The position numbers and the translations under genes are program-made. Of a stretch of DNA of 35,127 nucleotides, positions 17,509 through 25,151 are shown piece by piece; the first letter of the stretch is position 1; each line of letters begins with the position of its first letter. The notes beneath the pieces were generated by a model. The model did not search any database. It saw only the letters and a list, made by a program, of their open reading frames with translations, and was not told the DNA's origin. This DNA is from Candidatus Sulfopaludibacter sp. SbA4 (GTDB taxonomy: Bacteria; Acidobacteriota; Terriglobia; Bryobacterales; Bryobacteraceae): the NCBI GenBank assembly GCA_900290305.1, contig OMOG01000723.1, positions 13,842 to 48,968 on the forward strand. The letters are read 5' to 3'.

Positions 17509-18067
17509 TCAGGCGCGGCGGCGGCGCACACGGCCCCAGAGCTGCTCCTTGTCGGCGGGGCTCATGCGTTCCAGGCGTTCCGGAATCTCGTCCTTGGGCA
17601 GCCCTTCCTGCCGCAACAGCAGCGCCAGGTCCAGCTCGGCCGTGGGCACGAAGCGGGCTCCGCAGGCGCGGCAGAACTTTCCCGGCCCGCTCGCGGCACA
17701 CCAGAAGCAGGCCAGGCTCCGCCTGCCGGCCGCACGCGATGCACAGATCGCCGCTCTTGTAGTCCTTCGGCTGCTTGGCGGAGCAGTGTGTGCAATACAC
17801 CACGTCCGCGGTGTCGAGCAGCACTTTGCCCGAGGCCGTGACGGGGCTCGCCGGAGCCGCCGCGCGTCCCGTGGCCCACGCCATCACCTTTTGGGCGGCC
17901 TCGGCATCGATCGCCGGAACCAGCTCGCGCAACGTCTCCGCGTCGCCCACCGTCTGCAGATCCTCCTTCGTCGCCACTCCCGCCTCGCCCAGCGCCGCCA
18001 GTTGTTCCGCGCTGAGGCCCTTGGCAATCAGGATGTTTCGCTCCACGGTGCTGAATGGATTCCCCAA
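17509..18067 (-). CDS. Small protein with helical N-terminus and double zinc ribbon, interrupted by a frameshift
   Basis: Starts at TTG 18065-18067 behind GGAGG. Residues 1-~70 are helical (GLSAEQLAALGEAGVATKED, then ELVPAIDAEAAQKVMAWATG), reminiscent of a helix-hairpin-helix or SAM-like fold. Then come CTHC and CIAC. One extra base at 17710-17716 breaks the frame; past it the protein continues ACFWCAASGPGKFCRACG and ends LERMSPADKEQLWGRVRRRRA at 17509. The corrected length is about 185 residues. The paired Cys spacing is nearly identical to the start of the next gene (CFWC ... KFCRTCG), showing the two share a module. Role unknown; nucleic-acid or protein binding is the usual inference for zinc ribbons. 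It is the first gene of the pair behind a recognisable promoter. Confidence 0.65.
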
Positions 18068-18085
18068 GCTCCGCCTCCCGTCCTA

Positions 18086-18113
18086 TTAGTATGCGGCGAA
18101 TTCCGCCTGTCAA
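18086..18113 (-). promoter_or_regulatory. Likely sigma70 promoter of the zinc-ribbon pair
   Basis: TTGACA (18108-18113) and TACTAA (18086-18091) are separated by 16 bp on the - strand, giving transcription start near 18079 and a leader of only about a dozen bases that still contains GGAGG. The spacer holds an imperfect palindrome, GGCGGAATTCGCC, that could be an operator. Confidence 0.5.
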
Positions 18114-18169
18114 TATTACCATCGAGCCGCGCCCGTCACCACTTGCCGAGTTGAACCCGCGCCGTCGGG

Positions 18170-18290
18170 CGTTGTGTTCTCAGCGGTCTCGGCTTCCTCG
18201 GCGCCCTCAGGTTTTGACTTTCTCCTGATTTTCTCCGCGCTTGTCTCCGTTACTCCGCGCCTCCGCAGTGAACTTGGTACTACCTTCTGC
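18170..18290. repeat. C/T-rich intergenic repeat, copy 2
   Basis: A pyrimidine-rich stretch with TTTCTCCTGATTTTCTCCGC and CTCCGCGCCTCCGC, similar to 11618-11735. It fills much of the 268-bp divergent gap between the zinc-ribbon pair and the Sel1 gene. Confidence 0.45.
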
Positions 18291-18335
18291 CAATAATCCA
18301 CCCCATTTCTCGCCTTTCTCTTTGGAGGGGTATCG

Positions 18336-19895
18336 ATGCCATCGTCGACGGAGCCGCCGGAGGTCGCCCGTCTCCGCGCCGAGGCGGGGCCGGAGAACCC
18401 GGAGGCCTGCTGCGCCCTCGGCCAGGCCCTGCTCGCGCTCGATTCCCAGGCCTACGCAGCCGAAGCACTCAACTGGTTCGCGCTGTCCGCCTTCGCCGGC
18501 CATCCCGGAGGCCACTACCAACTCGCGCTGCACTATCACGGCCCCGGCAATGACCGCCGCATGGCGCTTTATCACCTGGAAGCCGCGGCCTTTCAGGACT
18601 ACCAGCCGGCAGTCGAGCTCCTGAACGCGTGGAAGGTCGAAGGGCTGGCCGCCTTCGCCTCCGACGATGAAGCCATCCGCCTGCTGGAGGCCGCCGCGGC
18701 GCGGGGATCCAATCCGGCCCGCTACCAACTGGCCGTTCGGATCGCGCAGGGCCGCGGGATCGCGGAGGCTCCCAGGCGCGTCGCCCGCCTCTATCGCCAG
18801 GCCGCGCAGGAAGGCCATATGGCCGCCATGCACGGCCTGGGCGCCTGCTACCGGGACGGTTACGGGGTGCCGCGAGACGTCCGTGAGGCGTTCGCCTGGT
18901 TTACCGCGGCGGCCGCCTGCGACTATCCCGATGCCTGGTACGCGCTCGGGCTCATTCACCGCCACCACCCGCAACGTCCCGATTTGCCGGCATCGGCGGA
19001 GTGCCTGGCGCGTGCCGCCGCGCTCGGCCACGCGCAGGCCACGTTCGCCCTCGCTGCGGCTTACCAGAACGCAGAAGGCGTGCCGCGAGATGCGTCGCGC
19101 ATGCGCACGTTGATGGCCCGCGCCGCCGAATTGGGACACGCCGACGCGCAGTACTGGCTGGGCAACTACTACCGCTTTGGCGAAGATGGGTTCGAGTGCA
19201 ATTTCGAGCGCGCGGCCTTTTGGTACGAGCGCGCCTCTCTCCAGGATCATGCCAGCGCCATCTACGCCCTGGGACTCCTCACGCTGCTGGGACACGGCGT
19301 CGAGCGGGACCTCCACAAAGCGTGGGGCCTGGTCGAGAGGGCCGCGAAACTCGGAATGGTGGATGCCATGATTTCGCTCGCCACCATGATCGACAGCGGC
19401 GAGGGGCGCATGGACGATCCGCATGTGGCGCTCTATTGGTACCGGCAGGCGGCCGACCGGGGAAATGCCGACGCGCAATTCGTCGCCGGCCAACGCCTGC
19501 TCGAAATCCCCGGCGAGACGAACTCGGCCAAACTGTACCTGGAGAAGGCCGCTGCCCAAGGCAATCGGGACGCTGGCCAACTGCTGGCGAGCATCCCCGG
19601 CCAAGTCCTATCCATCCAGCCCCCCGGCCCCGCGGAATCGTTGGGAGCCGCCATGGGTGGCGATGCGCGAGCCCAATACCAACTGGCATTCGCCCACTAC
19701 ATGGGTATGGGAGTTCCGCGAAGCCTTCCACTGAGTTACTTCTGGTTCTCGGTGCTCGCGAAGACCATGCCCCGGCAGGCCGAGCAGATGCTGGGGTTGC
19801 TTTCCCCCCAACTGAGTGCGGAGGTCCGTGTGAAGCTGGACCGTGAAGCCCAAGACTGGACACCCGGCGGCCCGCCACCGGATGTCCACACTTAA
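18336..19895 (+). CDS. Cytoplasmic Sel1-like repeat protein
   Basis: 519 residues, ATG at 18336 with GGAGGGG at 18324-18330. There is no signal peptide. The protein is almost entirely 36-residue Sel1-like (TPR-related) repeats of the form A-x-x-W-[YF]-x-x-A-A-x-x-G-x-x-x-A-x-x-x-L-G-x-x-Y. Examples are ARLYRQAAQEGHMAAMHGLG, AFAWFTAAAACDYPDAWYAL, AAFWYERASLQDHASAIYAL, AWGLVERAAKLGMVDAMISL and ALYWYRQAADRGNADAQFVA; about ten are visible. Sel1 proteins act as adaptors in signalling or envelope processes. Divergent from the zinc-ribbon pair and convergent with a Spy-like gene (13-bp gap). Partner unknown. Confidence 0.9.
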   Translation: MPSSTEPPEVARLRAEAGPENPEACCALGQALLALDSQAYAAEALNWFALSAFAGHPGGHYQLALHYHGPGNDRRMALYHLEAAAFQDYQPAVELLNAWKVEGLAAFASDDEAIRLLEAAAARGSNPARYQLAVRIAQGRGIAEAPRRVARLYRQAAQEGHMAAMHGLGACYRDGYGVPRDVREAFAWFTAAAACDYPDAWYALGLIHRHHPQRPDLPASAECLARAAALGHAQATFALAAAYQNAEGVPRDASRMRTLMARAAELGHADAQYWLGNYYRFGEDGFECNFERAAFWYERASLQDHASAIYALGLLTLLGHGVERDLHKAWGLVERAAKLGMVDAMISLATMIDSGEGRMDDPHVALYWYRQAADRGNADAQFVAGQRLLEIPGETNSAKLYLEKAAAQGNRDAGQLLASIPGQVLSIQPPGPAESLGAAMGGDARAQYQLAFAHYMGMGVPRSLPLSYFWFSVLAKTMPRQAEQMLGLLSPQLSAEVRVKLDREAQDWTPGGPPPDVHT

Positions 19896-19908
19896 GTAGT
19901 TCCTGAAT

Positions 19909-20382
19909 CTACCTTCCCGGACCTCCCGGCCCGGCCGGCCCGCCTGGGCCCGGACCAGGACCGTATCCGCCGCCCGAATTGAAAATGGTCTGTTGGACGG
20001 TAGTCAGGATCGCGTAGAAGGCCGCGTCGGCCAGGTTCTGAACGGCCACGATCTCTCCGGTGACCGTGCCGATATCGGTGGAAAGCGAGTTAATGGTTGC
20101 GGTGGCGTTACTCTTCACGGCTGTCTGCATCGACGTGTAGTCCGTGGAAAGCTTTGTCTGAAGCGGCGTGATGGCTGTCTGTGCGTTGGTAAAAATGGTG
20201 GTCGCCTGCGCCGCCTGGGCGGTGGTCAGGCTTAACAGGGCGGTTAATCGGGTCACTTGGTTGGCCACCATGGTAGCCGCGTCGGGCGGAGCGTTCGAGG
20301 TCATGACGCCAAACGGCGTCTGCGCCAGCGCCGCCCCCGCAAGCAGAACAGCCAGGGCAATTACCTTTGATCGTTTCTTCAT
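19909..20382 (-). CDS. Small exported Spy/CpxP-like protein with Gly/Pro tail
   Basis: 157 residues from ATG 20380-20382 behind AAGGAGA; the longer frame upstream has no support. The signal peptide is MKKRSKVIALAVLLAGAALA, cleaved before QTPFG. The mature part is helical, with a SLTTAQAAQ segment resembling the LTxxQ motif of Spy/CpxP periplasmic chaperones, then Thr/Ala-rich helices (FTNAQTAITPLQTKLSTDY). It ends in a Gly/Pro-only tail (GGGYGPGPGPGGPAGPGGPG) containing no Cys. A periplasmic chaperone or stress role is inferred from the motif alone; the match is weak. It has its own divergent leader region shared with the giant-gene array. Confidence 0.65.
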   Translation of the reverse strand: MKKRSKVIALAVLLAGAALAQTPFGVMTSNAPPDAATMVANQVTRLTALLSLTTAQAAQATTIFTNAQTAITPLQTKLSTDYTSMQTAVKSNATATINSLSTDIGTVTGEIVAVQNLADAAFYAILTTVQQTIFNSGGGYGPGPGPGGPAGPGGPGR

Positions 20383-20738
20383 CAACTGATTTCTCCTTAG
20401 TGTCCGGCATAGCCGGTACACAGCGGGTGACGCCGCGCCGGTTGCACAGGTTCTATGTGTAGGACAAGTCTTAACGTTCTTAATCAAGTTTTAGCACTCA
20501 CTTAACTTGGCCGCTCATAGGCTTTGTGGGGCAGGCTGCGGACGGCCATCCACGATCCCGCCACGGAATCGCCGTTCCCCGCTACAACGCGCCCCGTCCT
20601 CACCGGTACTTCTATGACTAAAGTACGGACGGCGGATTTTTGTGTCGGTTCGGTGTATAATGGGCTTTCAGCCACCGAATTGACAAGAAGAATGCGGAGC
20701 CGGCCTGCATTGCCTGGCTAGATCGGGAAGAAACCATC
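20383..20738. promoter_or_regulatory. Divergent intergenic region (356 bp)
   Basis: Lies between the Spy-like gene and the giant secreted gene. Near 20470-20512 there is an AT-rich island (AACGTTCTTAATCAAGTTTT) that stands out from the GC-rich background and probably carries the Spy-side promoter, though no clean -35/-10 is visible. The right half contains the TATAAT box described separately. No ORF with coding character is seen. Confidence 0.4.
20637..20679 (+). promoter_or_regulatory. Probable promoter of the giant secreted-protein array
   Basis: A perfect TATAAT at 20656-20661 with a poor upstream -35. It is bracketed by an inverted repeat, TTCGGTG (20649-20655) and CACCGAA (20673-20679). 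The repeat straddles the -10 box and likely start point, so it could be an operator or a 5' hairpin. The leader to the ATG at 20739 would be about 70 bases. Confidence 0.45.
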
Positions 20739-23700
20739 ATGACAAAGCGGACGCTCTGGTCGGCGGTGGCAGCAATCGGCCTTGCGTCGGCGGGCAATTC
20801 CGCTCTTGCTTCCGTCATTGACTTCAGGACTCTGTCCGGACCAGATGGCTCTGCTTTCAACAGTTACAACCAAAGCAACTTTAATGTTAGTGTCGCCTCC
20901 GGCTCGTGGTTCAGGGGCACGGCCTCCGGGAATCCTGCGCCTTCAATTTTCCTGGGACCGTTGGACGATCCAGCAGCCGGCTCGGTCACCGTGACCCAGG
21001 TCACCACAGGGGTCTTTACCTTCGCTGGCGTGGATCTCGAAACTAACAATTACCCCGCCAGCTACACGATCATGGGCTATCGCCAGGGTAGCTTGGTGTT
21101 ATCCCAGTCGGGAGACCTGAACACACCGAACTCGTTCACGACTATCGCCAGTGCAGCCCCGTCGGTGGTATTGGACAGCTTGACGATAGCCATCACGCCC
21201 GGCGATAACACTACGTCCGTCAATGTCGACAATATTAATGTGACCGCCCTGAACCCTCCATCCCTCTTCTGCCCTACGTTCCCCAACGGAGAAGAAACCG
21301 TGCCCTACGCCCCGGTGACTTGCTCCGCGTCCGGTGGGTCGGGAGGCGGCTATCGATTCTCGGCCAGCGGTCTTCCCTCCGGGCTGAAGATCAACCCGTC
21401 GAGCGGAACCGTAAGCGGTACTCCTGCCGCAGGCAGCAGCCGGAATTACAGCCTGACGGTCTCCGCAACCGATTCCAACGGGCTCACCGGCAATCTCCAG
21501 ATCCAACTGACTATCGGGGTTCTTGCCCTTCCCGCCTGCCCGGTGACTACCGGCGAGGAATTAGTGCCTTACGGCCCCGTAGCCTGCTCTGTCGCGAGCG
21601 GTACCCCGCCCTACTCGTGGTCCGCCACAGGGCTGCCCGCCGGGCTGACCATCAACTCATCCACCGGAGTGATCGCCGGCACACCCGCGGCCGGCAGCCA
21701 CAACACTTACCTGGTGCCGGTCACCGTCCAGGACTCTCTCGGTGTCGTGGCTCTCAAGTATACCGCGCCGCTAGTCATCAGTCCCCCGCCCGTCCCCGTT
21801 TGCCCCACCCTCCCGGACGGTCAGGAAGGTGTCGCTTACGCCGGAGTCACTTGTACCGCGACGGGCGGCTCGGGGAGTTACACCTGGTCGGCGTCCGGCC
21901 TGCCCAACGGCCTGACCATTAACTCGTCCACCGGAGCGATCGGCGGAATTCCGGCTGCCGGCACGCAGAAGACTTACAACAGCGTGCAGGTAACCGTCAA
22001 AGACGGGCTCGGCGGCACAGTGACCATCAATGCTTCCGCCCTCGTGATCCATCCCGGTGCGGTAATCACGTCCCTCAGCCCTGGCACCGGGGCGGCGGGC
22101 AGCGGGGGTTTCACACTCACAGTGAACGGCACCGGGTTCAGCAGCGGCGCCACAGCCCAGTGGAATGGAACCGCGCTCACCACAACCTTCGTGAGCGCCA
22201 CGCAAGTGACGGCCGCGGTACCGGCCAGCCTGATCGCCAGCGCGGGCACCGTCATCGTCAAAGTAGCCGCGGGCGCCATCACCACTCCGGGCGCACCGTT
22301 CACGGTCAACCCGCCGGGCCAGCCGTGTACCTTCCTTCTGACGCCGTCGAGCGCCAGCTTCGGCGCCGCAGGCGGTTCCGCCGGCATCTCCGTGACCGCC
22401 TCGCGCACCGACTGCACCTGGGCGGCCGCCAGCACCGCGTCCTTCATTACGTTTTCCAATAACAACCTTACCGGCAGCGGAACGCTCAATTACATTGTGA
22501 GCGCCAATCCCGCCGGTACCAGCCGCACCGGCACAGTCTCGATCGGCGCACAATCGTTCTTGGTTACTCAGGGAGGAGTCAACTGCATTTACTCGCTCCC
22601 GAGTACGAGTCAGTCGTTTCCCGCGGCCGGCGGCTCTGGTACCGCCGCGGTCGCGGCGGGCCCCGGCTGCGTGTGGACCGCTACCAGCGCCTCGCCGTTC
22701 ATCGCCATCTCCGCTCCCGCCGGCGGATCCGGAGACGGCAGCGTCATCTTCACTGTGGCGGCGAACCCGTCGTTCACCGGGCGCTCCGATATCTTTACCA
22801 TCGCCAATCAGCGTTTCGCCGTGTCGCAGGCTGGAACCGGGACCACCGTGAATTGCACCGCCGGCGTTCCCACGGCGCCCCAGGTGGCGCTCGAAGGCCG
22901 CACGGAGGTGCTGGGGGATTACGTGGTGAATTGTAGCGGCCTGGCTGGACCTTTGACCGCGGACTTCACTCTGACCCTGAACACCAACGTGACCAACGGG
23001 CTGAGCAACGGCGTCACGGACGCCGCTTTGATCGTGAATGGCGGGGCACCGCAGAACGCCAGCGTCACGGGTTACAACTCCATCCAATGGCTTGGCGTTG
23101 CAGTTTCGCCGGCCAGTGACGGCACTGCCGTTCTGCGGATTACTAACGTACGGGCCGACGCCAGCCTGTTGGCCACGTCCGGAAATCTGCAACCCGCCCC
23201 AATCACCGGTCAGTTGAGTGTCAGTTCACTGGTATTGGTGCCCGTAGCTTCCGCCCAGCAGACTATGGCCAACGCCGTTCCATCGTTGGCTTTCACCAAA
23301 ATCCAGGCGCTGCCCCCCACCGGCGGAGTCAGGACTCTCATTCCCCTCCAGTTTCAGGAAACCAGTGCCGATTTGTTTCAGCCCGCGATCACTCGATTGC
23401 ACATCACCCTGACCAACGTACCTGCTGCGGTCCAGGTTTTGGCGCCGGTCTTCCCCGCGGAAGGCGCTCCGCTGGCGCAATTGTACTCCGCCGATGCCAC
23501 TGGGGCCGGCGGATCCCCGGTGGCGGGCGCTTCTCAACCGGAAGGAGTGTATCAGCCCCTGGCCCTCACCCAGGGAACCGGTACCGCAACCTGGGTCGTT
23601 CTGACGGCCAACCCGTCGGCGACCTTCACGTTCCAGTTGCTGGTACTGAACGCTGCCGCCAGTGACCTGAACCAGATCCAGGTCACCGCCAGCCTGGCGC

Positions 23701-25142
23701 CTGTGAGTGATGTCAGTATTGCCAGCGCCACCGCCCCCGTCCCGCGGTACCGCGACTTTTCCGTCCCGCAGAAACTCGTCAATCTGCGGATGTCCATCTC
23801 AATGAGTTCACCACCCCCCGCACCTCGTGCCCCCGTCAGCGTGGGCTCCAACGTGACTTTCACCCAGCAGTTGGTGAATGACACCTCCGACCCCACGCAG
23901 GCGGCCACCAACGTAGTGATCCGCGATAATTTGCCCTCCGGCCTGTCACTGGTGAGTTGCTCGGCGACGGGGGGCGCCGTCTGCAATTCGTCGGGGAATC
24001 AGGTGCAGGTCTCCTATCCGTCGCTGGGAGCCGGGCAGAGCGAGACCGTGGTGGTGACGGCGGCGGTAAGCGCCGCGGTGCCCGACGGGACCGTGATCCA
24101 AAACCCGGCGAGTGGCAGCAGCGACCAGGCGACCCAGGATCTGTTCGCCGCCACGGCGAGCATTAGTTTCATCGTGAATGATGTTCCGCTGACCGTGGGG
24201 ATCACCCCATCGTCTGGCGCCTCCAACAGCCAGAGTTTCCAGTTTCAATTTTCGCATCCGGCCGGGTACCAGAACCTGGGCGTGATCGATATCCTGATCA
24301 ATAGCTCACTGGATGGGCGCAGCGCCTGTTACCTGGCCTACGTGCTACAGTCGAGCACTCTCGTATTGGTGGACGACGGCGGAGATGCTGGAGGGCCCTA
24401 CGCCGGCTCGGTGGTGCTGGGGAGTTCGAGCACCATTCAGAACAGTCAGTGCGCCGTCAACCTGGTGTCGGCGGCCGGCAGCGGCGCCACCCTGACCCTG
24501 ACGCTGAACATCGCGTTCAAGCCGGCGTTTGGTGGGGAGACCCTGACGCTGAACATCGCGTTCAAGCCGGCGTTTGGTGGGGACCGGATCGTATTCGTGG
24601 CGGCTGTCAGCCAGTCCCAGGCGGACTCGGATTGGCAGCCATTGGGCGTCTGGCAGGTGCCGGGACCGCCACCGGCGCCAGTGACCATCGCGGTAACTGG
24701 CGCCTCGCCGCCTCGATGGGCGGCCGCCGCGGGCACCAACAAGCAGTTCACGTTCACCTTGACCGACACTGTTGGTGCCGGAGACTTTGGCGTCGTGAAT
24801 GTGCTGATCAATAAGTTCATCGACGGCCGTCAGGCCTGTTATCTGGCCTATGTCGCTTCCACGAACACGCTGCTCCTGGTGGATGATTCGGGCGATGCGG
24901 GCGGCCCTTACGCCGGGTCTATGGTACTGAACGGAACGTCGGCGAGCATCGAGAATAGTCAGTGCCAGGTCAGTAGCGTGGGTTCGGTTGCGGCCCCGGG
25001 GCTCGGCACACTGGCTCTGACTCTCAATATCACGTTGAAGTCCGCCTTCACCGGCAATCGGGTGATCTACCTGGCAGGACGCGACCACAGCGACGGAAAC
25101 AGCACCGGCTGGCAGGCGGCGGCTACCTGGTCGGTGCAGTAG
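20739..25142 (+). CDS. Giant secreted multi-domain protein, copy 1 (Ig-like, IPT/TIG, BACON, DUF11-like, Cys-paired repeats)
   Basis: 1467 residues. The signal peptide (KRTLWSAVAAIGLASAGNSA) is followed by a lectin-like SVIDF domain to ~170. Next come three putative-Ig modules at ~174-437 (CPTFPNGEETVPYAPVTC, CPVTTGEELVPYGPVAC, CPTLPDGQEGVAYAGVTC), an IPT/TIG domain at ~441-525 (VITSLSPGTGAAGSGGFTL), and two BACON-like domains at ~529-700. A ~300-residue beta-rich region follows (LEGRTEVLGDYVVNC), then a DUF11-like module at ~1029-1145 (NLPSGLSLVSC). Two ~150-residue C-terminal repeats carry ACYLAY and NSQC. No membrane anchor or sorting signal. BACON and Ig modules suggest carbohydrate or surface binding. 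It has an internal 45-bp duplication absent from copy 2. Only 9 bp separate it from copy 2. Confidence 0.9.
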   Translation: MTKRTLWSAVAAIGLASAGNSALASVIDFRTLSGPDGSAFNSYNQSNFNVSVASGSWFRGTASGNPAPSIFLGPLDDPAAGSVTVTQVTTGVFTFAGVDLETNNYPASYTIMGYRQGSLVLSQSGDLNTPNSFTTIASAAPSVVLDSLTIAITPGDNTTSVNVDNINVTALNPPSLFCPTFPNGEETVPYAPVTCSASGGSGGGYRFSASGLPSGLKINPSSGTVSGTPAAGSSRNYSLTVSATDSNGLTGNLQIQLTIGVLALPACPVTTGEELVPYGPVACSVASGTPPYSWSATGLPAGLTINSSTGVIAGTPAAGSHNTYLVPVTVQDSLGVVALKYTAPLVISPPPVPVCPTLPDGQEGVAYAGVTCTATGGSGSYTWSASGLPNGLTINSSTGAIGGIPAAGTQKTYNSVQVTVKDGLGGTVTINASALVIHPGAVITSLSPGTGAAGSGGFTLTVNGTGFSSGATAQWNGTALTTTFVSATQVTAAVPASLIASAGTVIVKVAAGAITTPGAPFTVNPPGQPCTFLLTPSSASFGAAGGSAGISVTASRTDCTWAAASTASFITFSNNNLTGSGTLNYIVSANPAGTSRTGTVSIGAQSFLVTQGGVNCIYSLPSTSQSFPAAGGSGTAAVAAGPGCVWTATSASPFIAISAPAGGSGDGSVIFTVAANPSFTGRSDIFTIANQRFAVSQAGTGTTVNCTAGVPTAPQVALEGRTEVLGDYVVNCSGLAGPLTADFTLTLNTNVTNGLSNGVTDAALIVNGGAPQNASVTGYNSIQWLGVAVSPASDGTAVLRITNVRADASLLATSGNLQPAPITGQLSVSSLVLVPVASAQQTMANAVPSLAFTKIQALPPTGGVRTLIPLQFQETSADLFQPAITRLHITLTNVPAAVQVLAPVFPAEGAPLAQLYSADATGAGGSPVAGASQPEGVYQPLALTQGTGTATWVVLTANPSATFTFQLLVLNAAASDLNQIQVTASLAPVSDVSIASATAPVPRYRDFSVPQKLVNLRMSISMSSPPPAPRAPVSVGSNVTFTQQLVNDTSDPTQAATNVVIRDNLPSGLSLVSCSATGGAVCNSSGNQVQVSYPSLGAGQSETVVVTAAVSAAVPDGTVIQNPASGSSDQATQDLFAATASISFIVNDVPLTVGITPSSGASNSQSFQFQFSHPAGYQNLGVIDILINSSLDGRSACYLAYVLQSSTLVLVDDGGDAGGPYAGSVVLGSSSTIQNSQCAVNLVSAAGSGATLTLTLNIAFKPAFGGETLTLNIAFKPAFGGDRIVFVAAVSQSQADSDWQPLGVWQVPGPPPAPVTIAVTGASPPRWAAAAGTNKQFTFTLTDTVGAGDFGVVNVLINKFIDGRQACYLAYVASTNTLLLVDDSGDAGGPYAGSMVLNGTSASIENSQCQVSSVGSVAAPGLGTLALTLNITLKSAFTGNRVIYLAGRDHSDGNSTGWQAAATWSVQ
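24494..24583 (+). repeat. Perfect 45-bp in-frame tandem duplication inside copy 1
   Basis: 24494-24538 and 24539-24583 are identical base for base and encode the 15-residue unit ETLTLNIAFKPAFGG (first unit begins with T in context). The paralogue has only one copy at 28914 onward. Perfect identity indicates a very recent slippage or unequal exchange. Confidence 0.95.
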
Positions 25143-25151
25143 AGAAAAACC

